From positions 62,001 to 126,000 of the forward strand of contig JAEHOE010000142.1 of the NCBI GenBank assembly GCA_016858145.1: a stretch of DNA of 64,000 bases. Direction: 5' to 3'. Positions 43,495-54,360 of the stretch are shown piece after piece. The notes beneath the pieces were generated by a model, which did no database searches, had not been told where the DNA came from, and worked only from the letters and a program-made list of their open reading frames with translations. The translations under genes and the position numbers were made by a program. This DNA is from Edaphochlamys debaryana (Eukaryota; Chlorophyta; Chlorophyceae; Chlamydomonadales). Each line of letters opens with the position of its first letter. Positions within the stretch are counted from its first letter, which is position 1.

Positions 43495-44351
43495 CTTCCT
43501 AGCCGTGCGACCGTTGATTTGGCAACCTATGAAGTATAACTCTGGGTTCAGCGTCTGGAGGTGCTTGGGCGCCAGCGGCCGCGGCAAAACCGCTGTGATG
43601 ACGACGACGGGGTGCACGAAGCTGTCTACGCTTTCAGTGCTGTGGTATTTCGGCTAGTTGGGGCAAGACGTGCTGATGAGTACTGCGGGTAGCCTGGCAC
43701 GTCTGACCCGTGCGTCTTCACCCCTGTTCGCGACCTTCCTCAGGCAACCGCAGGATACGGCCGCGGCCCCGCGAGGCCCGGCTGACGTGTGAGGCTCTCA
43801 GGGAGGTTATGCGCCCGGTGATGCTAGGCTCTTACAACTGAGCTGCACGCAGTCCAAGCTTGCCCCCGCTTGGTCGGTTGGGTGGCCAATGGGTCCCGGG
43901 CGGCGCGGGGATCCATGGCGGGCAGGGAGCGGCGAGTACCACGGCCCAATGCCACTGCGCTGCGCAGCGGTCTGCGCTAGTCGGTTTGGTCCGTGCGTTG
44001 CGAGCTGGGCGCTTGGGGCGAGGCGGGAAGGAAGCGGCATGCACTGCAACTCCGACGGACGGACCCTGACGACTGCATGCTCAAGGAGCCATCGGCGCTT
44101 GGCGCCGTTTCCGAGATATATACGCAGGGGGCGCTCGTCCTCGCATTTACACAATCCACCAGTCCTGTCAGACACTTTGCCGTGCCCAGGCACCTCGCGC
44201 CCGTATCGCCCACACACCTTCCGGCACCTCGCAGCCACCCGCTCCCTCCACCTACGACTCCCTACCCCGTTGGCGTTGCCCCGAGGCATTCCTCCGTGCC
44301 GCAAGCCCTGGTCGGCCTCGCCTCCTACCCCCTCCACTGTGCTCCCTGCCG
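43495..44351 (-). other. spacer between array genes 1 and 2 (same in each unit)
   Basis: This 857-bp spacer (also 48928-49783, 54361-55216 and 59793-60649) carries the 3' untranslated region of the upstream gene and the promoter and 5' leader of the next. The minus strand has TGTAA at 44147-44151, 49579-49583, 55012-55016 and 60445-60449, about 200 bp after each stop. In units 2-4 a TAG lies two codons before the start codon; the extra T in unit 1 removes it from frame. Long ORFs covering the spacer are shadows of GC-rich DNA. Confidence 0.6.
44147..44151 (-). terminator. candidate TGTAA poly(A) signal of array gene 2
   Basis: TTACA on the plus strand, 201 bp after the stop of gene 2, is repeated at the same place after genes 3, 4 and 5. 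Its position and orientation fit the usual volvocine poly(A) signal. Confidence 0.45.
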
Positions 44352-47300
44352 CTACCGTCGCATGGAAGGCGACTGCGCCGGCGGTCCCAGGGGCGCCAGG
44401 TGACCTGGCGGCGGCGCCGCCGGCGTTGGGACCGACGGCGGCGCCCCTCCGCCGGCAGGTGGCCCCGCCGCTGGCCCCGGGGAGGGCCCCGGCGATGGGT
44501 ACCCAGGGGGATGCCCTGCGGCTGCCGGTTGCCCCGGAGGTGGTGGTGGGTAGCCAGGAGGCGGCCCGCCAGGCTGGGGCGGGTACCCTCCGGGAGGCGG
44601 GTGGCCTTCCGGTCCGGGGGGGTAGCCCCCGGGGCCGGCGGGCGGGTAGGGCCCGGGGACCATGACGGGTGCGGCCACTGGGTATATGATGTTGGGGCTG
44701 GTTTGGTTGGCTGCGGAGGGCGGCATTTGCTCGGGGCTGATGCGGTGCGGGGGGCAACACCTGCGAGGGACCGGGTGGGAGGCAAGGTGATTCGGGCTGG
44801 CGGTGAGGCAGCGCTGCCCTGCCTCACGGTATTGGCGTCAGTAGGATCACAGAGCCCAAACCAAAGATCTAGCCCAGGGTTGGTCACCCCTGATCTAGCC
44901 TGGGCCCCTGCCGCGTGCCTTACCCCATGGCACACTCCCACGCCATGCCCGCCATTCCGTCCGGCTTCTTGAACGGGGACTTGGACACCTGGGGAGCGCG
45001 GACGGACGTATCCCGGGGTAGTGAAGGGTTGCGGCTCATAAGGGTTGCGGATGGCTCGCACTTGATGTTTTGGCCGACACCTAGCCAAGTTACCAGGAAG
45101 ACGAACCCGTCTCCCCATCTGACGTACCAGGCCTTTCCCCCAGCACAGGCAGGGCCCAACAATGAGCGTGACGAGGATGCAGATGGACCCAAACGCGATG
45201 AAGCATGAGGCGAAGATCAAGACCGTGGTCTGCGGAAGAGCGAGGGGATGGGGTCCATGTATGGTCTTGGGCCGGCATATGGATGGGGGCATGCAGGGTG
45301 CGGTGGGCCGTGCCGTGTCTGCAGGCCAAAGAGGCCTGTAACAACCTTTGCCCACGCCTTTCTGGGGAATAGCGATGTGCAGCTATCCGGGTCTGAGGCG
45401 GAAAGGCGTGGGCCTCCTGCGTGCTGGGTCTCCAGGCTAGAGAGGGCCTTCGCGTGCTGCTGGTGTGACTCACCCGGTCGGCCCCGAGCCACCCAGAGCC
45501 GCCGGTGCGAGACTGCAGGGTTGTGGGGCAACACAAGCACCAGGGCCGCGTCAGGTCACGATGGCTACCTAACAGTAAAATGCTCTCAGCCAGAAGGTTT
45601 GCGGTGCATTATAAGGGTTTTGTGCTCGCGCATCCCGAGTGCTGCGGCAGCACAGCTAACGGTGCCAAAGCCAAGCAGGAACTGTGCGTGCACGGTGCTG
45701 GGAGAAGCGCGGAGCGGGGCGATGGCAGGCCCTCGTCGGGGGTTCGAAGAGGACAGCATTTGCGTATCACGGACCCACCAGGTACATGAGGTAGGGGTCG
45801 AATGCGGACCGCACTGTGACGGTGATGGCGTCGGGGGGCTGGGGTGGGATGGAAAGCGCAGGGCGGCACGGCAGATTAGCGGACGGATTGTCGGGCAATA
45901 GGGCGGCGTGAGGGCCAGGGCCCCGGGTCGGGCGCCCACCCCGTCGCCCCCGTCTTGTCCACCCTTGTGCACACACGCGCACAGCACCCTGTACGGCACC
46001 TACCTGGTAGAACACGGTGGAGTCGTACTGCCACAACGGCGCGTCGCCGCTGCGAGGCCCCGTCCAGATGTTCCACTGGAAGCCTGCGAGCCGAGCAGGG
46101 GAAGCGGAAGAGGGAAAGGGGCAGGGGGGCAAGCGAGCCGAGGGCTGTGACCGGGGCGCTGCGGGATAGATTGTGGCCAGTGCAGGCAGTTACCCCCCTG
46201 ATGGGGCGCGTTGCGGGTGGCACAGGTCCGTCTCAAGGCCTTTCCCAAGAGGGGCGCCCCAACCCCTGCGGCCCTCCCACCCACCCTGGCGCAGGACGTT
46301 GGCTCCGGCGGTCTGGTTGCCGTCTCCCAGCGGGGGCCACGTGTTGTTCAGCTGCCACGTGCCGTTCAGGGAGCCTTGGGCAGTACAAACAGTGGCATCA
46401 GGGGGTTTGTCCAAATGCGTCTCAGGGCGCAAGGCGGGCAAACGGTACAGACAAGACGGTAGCTACGGACAATCAAGAAGGGCTTGCCCGGTCCTGAAGT
46501 ACCCTCGATGCTCCCCACCCACGCAGCCCCTTCTCCCGGACAACAGCCCCCTAGTCCTCCGGTGCCGTGTGCTTGCTTGCTGGCCGTCCTCTCGCTTCTC
46601 ACCTGCGGTTGGCGGAATGCTGTACTGCTGCCCGCCGTACGTGAAGTTGAGACCGCTCGTGCCCGCACCCACGCCACCCACGCCACCCGGGCCGGGCGCG
46701 AAGCTGACCCTCACACCCAGGTCCCCCACACAGGCGTTTGCATAGCACTTCCAGGGGCAGTCAAAGCTGCCGTCGAAGGCGTCCTGCGGCGAGCGAATGT
46801 GTGCATGCATCCGGCGGCGGTCGTTACGTACGGCTTTGTACGGCTCCTGACACGGTTGGCGGAGGATGACCTCGCTCAGCGTTCATGACCAGTGGCGCAA
46901 TACTTAGGCACGCACGCACCTGACACTTCGACTGGCACTGATCCTGCCATGGCGGGCGTAAAAAGGACCAGGATTGCATTGGGCAGAAGCACTTGGCTTG
47001 GAGCCTCAACCCTCCTCAACCCCTCTGAACGAATCAGACCCCTCGCCGCAACGCGCGCCCAACCGAACCGCACGTGCCACCCGCCCGCGAACGTACCCTC
47101 GCGTAACCGTTGCACATATTCCTTTTGTCGCATTTCAGGTTGCCGCCGACGCCTCGCATGTCAATCTTGAGCTGAGATGTAGTTGGAGACACTGTGGGGG
47201 CGAATGGGGTTGGAGGGGGAGTGCGGCAAGCATGACGCGGGTGTGCCCGCTACACGTACGGCAGCAAGGTACGACAGCCTAGACCTGCGCAGCACCGTCC

Positions 47301-48927
47301 TACAGCGAGGCGCTCTGGCGGCTCACCATAGTCGGGAAACGCTATCAGCGACTGCACTCCCAGGGCAGAGGGCTGGAAGAGCTTGACCTCAACCTGTAAA
47401 AGGCCCGGCGGGCGTGGGAGAGGGTTGATGGGCGGCGGAGGCTTGTGTGACCGGGCTACAATCGGCCGAGGGAGGACCACTGCAACCTACGCAGACCGTC
47501 AACAGATGGGGAATCGATGACCAATGATGCCGTAACCAGCTGGGGGATCGATGACCGCGAGCAGCCCACCCGCTGGACGCCCCACGCCCCCACCCGCCCG
47601 CCCCCAGCCGCCTAACCCCACTGCCAGGGCCCCGCCTGCCGTGCGGGTCGGAAACGCCGCTGCCCGCGCTTGGCACCTCAGGGCTCTGCACCGCCAGATA
47701 GCGCTGCACACCTCCGCCCGCCGGCCCCACGCCCGCCCCACGCCCGCCTTATGTATACCTGAAGGTCAAAGTTCAGGAAGGCCGCATAGTCCACGCGCGC
47801 ACAGTACTTGAGCTGGGGCACCCGCTGCAGGCAGGGTGCAGGCGGGCGTCCAGATGGGAGGGAATGCATGTCACGGCAAGCGGTGTTAGATAGGGCTGCC
47901 GGTAGGTGATGAGGTGCACGCGTGGGACCAGGGGTGGTGTGCGTGGGGGCTCCCCAGCCTGTCACGATTCGGGCAGGCCTTGCCGACTTAGGGTGAGGAG
48001 GGACGACAACACACCTGATAGCGATGAGGCTCGTCCTCGTACTTGTCCCGGTCACACTGGGAGGCCTGCACACGCATGGCGGCGCGGAGGAAGGGGGGAG
48101 GGGGATGACGGCGCATAACAGCAGCAGGTAAGTGGCTGGGAACGCTGATGTCCAATGTTCACTGAGAGGTGGTAGTCCCAACGCTGGCCGGCCGCCCTCG
48201 CAGCGTCCCGGGGCCGAATCAACGATTGGAAGAGCCCGTGTCGCAACGAACGTGGGCCCGGGGGTCCCCTTCCCTCACAAGCAAGGGCGAGCTAAGCTCA
48301 TGCATCCAGCAGTTGGCACCAAAGGCGCCCGGCCCTGCAGTCAAGGTCGCGAACGCCACCAGCGCCCTGCGGTAGAGGGGTTGTAGAGGGTTTGGCTTTT
48401 GCGCTCGCCGTAATCAGGGCCCAGGCGCGCGTGACGGGTGCTCGCCGCGTGGGCGGGGCTTCCTGAGCCTGACCTCCCACCTGAAGTGGTTCCTCCCATT
48501 CATAGACTTGTCATCGCTCCATACATTGACCGCATCGTCCACCGCATCTACGGGGCGCGAGTGGGGAGCGGGGTGCGGGGTTTGAAGCAGCGCGGGAATG
48601 GGCGGGGAGTCGGGGACATGAACATGGCACGCGGCCCCGCGCCAAAACCATCACGCGACACCGGGCCGATGTGAATACATACCAATATTATGACCACGGA
48701 CACTGGCCGAAGGGACCCGGGCCGCGCCAATAGCGAGCAGCACCACACCAGCCACGAAGATGAGGGTGAGCCCGATAGCGACCTTCAGCGTTCTTATATC
48801 CTGCAGGAGTCAACAGCTTCGGTCAAGAGGCTGACTCCTTGCTTCGTATGCCTTGTTGGACCTCACGAATTTGGAAGTCAATTCCATCCGCCGTCCGTCG
48901 CGTACGCACCGGTGGACGCATCACCAT
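44352..48927 (-). CDS. array gene 2: chimeric two-pass membrane protein (528 aa)
   Basis: Not a family I recognise. Sixteen exons, all in phase: 48927-48862, 48800-48683, 48547-48474, 48065-48015, 47824-47759, 47393-47327, 47191-47097, 46943-46920 (24 nt), 46783-46603, 46374-46285, 46083-46004, 45838-45779, 45512-45474, 45229-45128, 44988-44924 and 44760-44352. A short basic N-terminus is followed by membrane segment 1 (residues ~29-49, VAIGLTLIFVAGVVLLAIGA). The ectodomain (~50-337) has nine Cys (90, 111, 168, 174, 182, 186, 196, 200, 205) and sequons NFT, NGT, NNT and NQT. Membrane segment 2 is ~340-366. The cytoplasmic tail is rich in Pro/Gly/Tyr with repeated GYPP and two PPGY (WW-binding PY) motifs. 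A cell-surface or secretory-pathway role is inferred. Exons 1-12 belong to repeat unit 2 and exons 13-16 to unit 1, so the gene spans the unit junction. Confidence 0.8.
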
Positions 48928-51187
48928 CTCCTAGCCGTGCGACCGTTGATTTGGCAACCTATGAAGTATAACTCTGGGTTCAGCGTCTGGAGGTGCTTGG
49001 GCGCCAGCGGCCGCGGCAAAACCGCTGTGATGACGACGACGGGGTGCACGAAGCTGTCTACGCTTTCAGTGCTGTGGTATTTCGGCTAGTTGGGGCAAGA
49101 CGTGCTGATGAGTACTGCGGGTAGCCTGGCACGTCTGACCCGTGCGTCTTCACCCCTGTTCGCGACCTTCCTCAGGCAACCGCAGGATACGGCCGCGGCC
49201 CCGCGAGGCCCGGCTGACGTGTGAGGCTCTCAGGGAGGTTATGCGCCCGGTGATGCTAGGCTCTTACAACTGAGCTGCACGCAGTCCAAGCTTGCCCCCG
49301 CTTGGTCGGTTGGGTGGCCAATGGGTCCCGGGCGGCGCGGGGATCCATGGCGGGCAGGGAGCGGCGAGTACCACGGCCCAATGCCACTGCGCTGCGCAGC
49401 GGTCTGCGCTAGTCGGTTTGGTCCGTGCGTTGCGAGCTGGGCGCTTGGGGCGAGGCGGGAAGGAAGCGGCATGCACTGCAACTCCGACGGACGGACCCTG
49501 ACGACTGCATGCTCAAGGAGCCATCGGCGCTTGGCGCCGTTTCCGAGATATATACGCAGGGGGCGCTCGTCCTCGCATTTACACAATCCACCAGTCCTGT
49601 CAGACACTTTGCCGTGCCCAGGCACCTCGCGCCCGTATCGCCCACACACCTTCCGGCACCTCGCAGCCACCCGCTCCCTCCACCTACGACTCCCTACCCC
49701 GTTGGCGTTGCCCCGAGGCATTCCTCCGTGCCGCAAGCCCTGGTCGGCCTCGCCTCCTACCCCCTCCACTGTGCTCCCTGCCGCTACCGTCGCATGGAAG
49801 GCGACTGCGCCGGCGGTCCCAGGGGCGCCAGGTGACCTGGCGGCGGCGCCGCCGGCGTTGGGACCGACGGCGGCGCCCCTCCGCCGGCAGGTGGCCCCGC
49901 CGCTGGCCCCGGGGAGGGCCCCGGCGATGGGTACCCAGGGGGATGCCCTGCGGCTGCCGGTTGCCCCGGAGGTGGTGGTGGGTAGCCAGGAGGCGGCCCG
50001 CCAGGCTGGGGCGGGTACCCTCCGGGAGGCGGGTGGCCTTCCGGTCCGGGGAGGTAGCCCCCGGGGCCGGCGGGCGGGTAGGGCCCGGGGACCATGACGG
50101 GTGCGGCCACTGGGTATATGATGTTGGGGCTGGTTTGGTTGGCTGCGGAGGGCGGCATTTGCTCGGGGCTGATGCGGTGCGGGGGGCAACACCTGCGAGG
50201 GACCGGGTGGGAGGCAAGGTGATTCGGGCTGGCGGTGAGGCAGCGCTGCCCTGCCTCACGGTATTGGCGTCAGTAGGATCACAGAGCCCAAACCAAAGAT
50301 CTAGCCCAGGGTTGGTCACCCCTGATCTAGCCTGGGCCCCTGCCGCGTGCCTTACCCCATGGCACACTCCCACGCCATGCCCGCCATTCCGTCCGGCTTC
50401 TTGAACGGGGACTTGGACACCTGGGGAGCGCGGACGGACGTATCCCGGGGTAGTGAAGGGTTGCGGCTCATAAGGGTTGCGGATGGCTCGCACTTGATGT
50501 TTTGGCCGACACCTAGCCAAGTTACCAGGAAGACGAACCCGTCTCCCCATCTGACGTACCAGGCCTTTCCCCCAGCACAGGCAGGGCCCAACAATGAGCG
50601 TGACGAGGATGCAGATGGACCCAAACGCGATGAAGCATGAGGCGAAGATCAAGACCGTGGTCTGCGGAAGAGCGAGGGGATGGGGTCCATGTATGGTCTT
50701 GGGCCGGCACTATGGATGGGGGCATGCAGGGTGCGGTGGGCCGTGCCGTGTCTGCAGGCCAAAGAGGCCTGTAACAACCTTTGCCCACGCCTTTCTGGGG
50801 AATAGCGATGTGCAGCTATCCGGGTCTGAGGCGGAAAGGCGTGGGCCTCCTGCGTGCTGGGTCTCCAGGCTAGAGAGGGCCTTCGCGTGCTGCTGGTGTG
50901 ACTCACCCGGTCGGCCCCGAGCCACCCAGAGCCGCCGGTGCGAGACTGCAGGGTTGTGGGGCAACACAAGCACCAGGGCCGCGTCAGGTCACGATGGCTA
51001 CCTAACAGTAAAATGCTCTCAGCCAGAAGGTTTGCGGTGCATTATAAGGGTTTTGTGCTCGCGCATCCCGAGTGCTGCGGCAGCACAGCTAACGGTGCCA
51101 AAGCCAAGCAGGAACTGTGCGTGCACGGTGCTGGGAGAAGCGCGGAGCGGGGCGATGGCAGGCCCTCGTCGGGGGTTCGAAGAGGAC
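45755..51187. repeat. tandem unit 2 (5433 bp)
   Basis: Nearly identical to unit 1. Its distinguishing differences include the spacing of GGCACTATGGATG near 50709 (GGCATATGGATG in unit 1, GGCACATGGATG in units 3-4) and GGGGAGG in place of GGGGGGG near 50050, which gives Leu for Pro in the tail. It contains exons 12-1 of gene 2 and 16-13 of gene 3. Confidence 0.97.
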
Positions 51188-54100
51188 AGCATTTGCGTAT
51201 CACGGACCCACCAGGTACATGAGGTAGGGGTCGAATGCGGACCGCACTGTGACGGTGATGGCGTCGGGGGGCTGGGGTGGGATGGAAAGCGCAGGGCGGC
51301 ACGGCAGATTAGCGGACGGATTGTCGGGCAATAGGGCGGCGTGAGGGCCAGGGCCCCGGGTCGGGCGCCCACCCCGTCGCCCCCGTCTTGTCCACCCTTG
51401 TGCACACACGCGCACAGCACCCTGTACGGCACCTACCTGGTAGAACACGGTGGAGTCGTACTGCCACAACGGCGCGTCGCCGCTGCGAGGCCCCGTCCAG
51501 ATGTTCCACTGGAAGCCTGCGAGCCGAGCAGGGGAAGCGGAAGAGGGAAAGGGGCAGGGGGGCAAGCGAGCCGAGGGCTGTGACCGGGGCGCTGCGGGAT
51601 AGATTGTGGCCAGTGCAGGCAGTTACCCCCCTGATGGGGCGCGTTGCGGGTGGCACAGGTCCGTCTCAAGGCCTTTCCCAAGAGGGGCGCCCCAACCCCT
51701 GCGGCCCTCCCACCCACCCTGGCGCAGGACGTTGGCTCCGGCGGTCTGGTTGCCGTCTCCCAGCGGGGGCCACGTGTTGTTCAGCTGCCACGTGCCGTTC
51801 AGGGAGCCTTGGGCAGTACAAACAGTGGCATCAGGGGGTTTGTCCAAATGCGTCTCAGGGCGCAAGGCGGGCAAACGGTACAGACAAGACGGTAGCTACG
51901 GACAATCAAGAAGGGCTTGCCCGGTCCTGAAGTACCCTCGATGCTCCCCACCCACGCAGCCCCTTCTCCCGGACAACAGCCCCCTAGTCCTCCGGTGCCG
52001 TGTGCTTGCTTGCTGGCCGTCCTCTCGCTTCTCACCTGCGGTTGGCGGAATGCTGTACTGCTGCCCGCCGTACGTGAAGTTGAGACCGCTCGTGCCCGCA
52101 CCCACGCCACCCACGCCACCCGGGCCGGGCGCGAAGCTGACCCTCACACCCAGGTCCCCCACACAGGCGTTTGCATAGCACTTCCAGGGGCAGTCAAAGC
52201 TGCCGTCGAAGGCGTCCTGCGGCGAGCGAATGTGTGCATGCATCCGGCGGCGGTCGTTACGTACGGCTTTGTACGGCTCCTGACACGGTTGGCGGAGGAT
52301 GACCTCGCTCAGCGTTCATGACCAGTGGCGCAATACTTAGGCACGCACGCACCTGACACTTCGACTGGCACTGATCCTGCCATGGCGGGCGTAAAAAGGA
52401 CCAGGATTGCATTGGGCAGAAGCACTTGGCTTGGAGCCTCAACCCTCCTCAACCCCTCTGAACGAATCAGACCCCTCGCCGCAACGCGCGCCCAACCGAA
52501 CCGCACGTGCCACCCGCCCGCGAACGTACCCTCGCGTAACCGTTGCACATATTCCTTTTGTCGCATTTCAGGTTGCCGCCGACGCCTCGCATGTCAATCT
52601 TGAGCTGAGATGTAGTTGGAGACACTGTGGGGGCGAATGGGGTTGGAGGGGGAGTGCGGCAAGCATGACGCGGGTGTGCCCGCTACACGTACGGCAGCAA
52701 GGTACGACAGCCTAGACCTGCGCAGCACCGTCCTACAGCGAGGCGCTCTGGCGGCTCACCATAGTCGGGAAACGCTATCAGCGACTGCACTCCCAGGGCA
52801 GAGGGCTGGAAGAGCTTGACCTCAACCTGTAAAAGGCCCGGCGGGCGTGGGAGAGGGTTGATGGGCGGCGGAGGCTTGTGTGACCGGGCTACAATCGGCC
52901 GAGGGAGGACCACTGCAACCTACGCAGACCGTCAACAGATGGGGAATCGATGACCAATGATGCCGTAACCAGCTGGGGGATCGATGACCGCGAGCAGCCC
53001 ACCCGCTGGACGCCCCACGCCCCCACCCGCCCGCCCCCAGCCGCCTAACCCCACTGCCAGGGCCCCGCCTGCCGTGCGGGTCGGAAACGCCGCTGCCCGC
53101 GCTTGGCACCTCAGGGCTCTGCACCGCCAGATAGCGCTGCACACCTCCGCCCGCCGGCCCCACGCCCGCCCCACGCCCGCCTTATGTATACCTGAAGGTC
53201 AAAGTTCAGGAAGGCCGCATAGTCCACGCGCGCACAGTACTTGAGCTGGGGCACCCGCTGCAGGCAGGGTGCAGGCGGGCGTCCAGATGGGAGGGAATGC
53301 ATGTCACGGCAAGCGGTGTTAGATAGGGCTGCCGGTAGGTGATGAGGTGCACGCGTGGGACCAGGGGTGGTGTGCGTGGGGGCTCCCCAGCCTGTCACGA
53401 TTCGGGCAGGCCTTGCCGACTTAGGGTGAGGAGGGACGACAACACACCTGATAGCGATGAGGCTCGTCCTCGTACTTGTCCCGGTCACACTGGGAGGCCT
53501 GCACACGCATGGCGGCGCGGAGGAAGGGGGGAGGGGGATGACGGCGCATAACAGCAGCAGGTAAGTGGCTGGGAACGCTGATGTCCAATGTTCACTGAGA
53601 GGTGGTAGTCCCAACGCTGGCCGGCCGCCCTCGCAGCGTCCCGGGGCCGAATCAACGATTGGAAGAGCCCGTGTCGCAACGAACGTGGGCCCGGGGGTCC
53701 CCTTCCCTCACAAGCAAGGGCGAGCTAAGCTCATGCATCCAGCAGTTGGCACCAAAGGCGCCCGGCCCTGCAGTCAAGGTCGCGAACGCCACCAGCGCCC
53801 TGCGGTAGAGGGGTTGTAGAGGGTTTGGCTTTTGCGCTCGCCGTAATCAGGGCCCAGGCGCGCGTGACGGGTGCTCGCCGCGTGGGCGGGGCTTCCTGAG
53901 CCTGACCTCCCACCTGAAGTGGTTCCTCCCATTCATAGACTTGTCATCGCTCCATACATTGACCGCATCGTCCACCGCATCTACGGGGCGCGAGTGGGGA
54001 GCGGGGTGCGGGGTTTGAAGCAGCGCGGGAATGGGCGGGGAGTCGGGGACATGAACATGGCACGCGGCCCCGCGCCAAAACCATCACGCGACACCGGGCC

Positions 54101-54360
54101 GATGTGAATACATACCAATATTATGACCACGGACACTGGCCGAAGGGACCCGGGCCGCGCCAATAGCGAGCAGCACCACACCAGCCACGAAGATGAGGGT
54201 GAGCCCGATAGCGACCTTCAGCGTTCTTATATCCTGCAGGAGTCAACAGCTTCGGTCAAGAGGCTGACTCCTTGCTTCGTATGCCTTGTTGGACCTCACG
54301 AATTTGGAAGTCAATTCCATCCGCCGTCCGTCGCGTACGCACCGGTGGACGCATCACCAT
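49784..54360 (-). CDS. array gene 3: chimeric two-pass membrane protein (528 aa)
   Basis: Same gene as array gene 2, shifted by 5433 bp for exons 1-13 (ATG at 54360; exon 13 at 50945-50907) and 5432 bp for exons 14-16 (stop ending at 49784). All splice sites and the reading frame are kept. The only protein change I noticed is in the tail, where GGYPPGPEG of gene 2 is GGYLPGPEG. Exons 1-12 lie in unit 3 and exons 13-16 in unit 2. Near-identity in introns as well as exons means the copy is very young or kept uniform by gene conversion. Confidence 0.8.

Larger units (their letters stand above)
40321..45754. repeat. tandem unit 1 (5434 bp)
   Basis: First of four near-identical units. The phase AGCATTTGCGTATCACGG is used here as unit start (40321, 45755, 51188, 56620, with a fifth start at 62053). 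Unit 1 differs from the others by an extra C near 40845, G-to-T at about 43019, an extra T near 43497, C at about 41868 in place of T, and a few more sites. It contains exons 12-1 of gene 1 and exons 16-13 of gene 2. Confidence 0.97.

Noticed and set aside
43390..43617. Longer N-terminus for array gene 1, opened by the extra T near 43497
   Set aside because: The extension begins with GTG, has no ATG before 43494, and the other units have an in-frame TAG there.
43807..44760. 317-aa minus-strand ORF and overlapping 190-268-aa plus-strand ORFs repeated in each tandem unit
   Set aside because: They overlap the tail exon and spacer in other frames and have arginine/proline-rich composition typical of shadow frames in GC-rich DNA. 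The frame reading the YPP repeats joins correctly to the upstream exons, and theirs do not.
45735..45752. GGTTCGA word near the unit boundary as a tRNA T-arm
   Set aside because: No matching D-arm or acceptor stem within tRNA distance; it lies in an intron of array gene 2.
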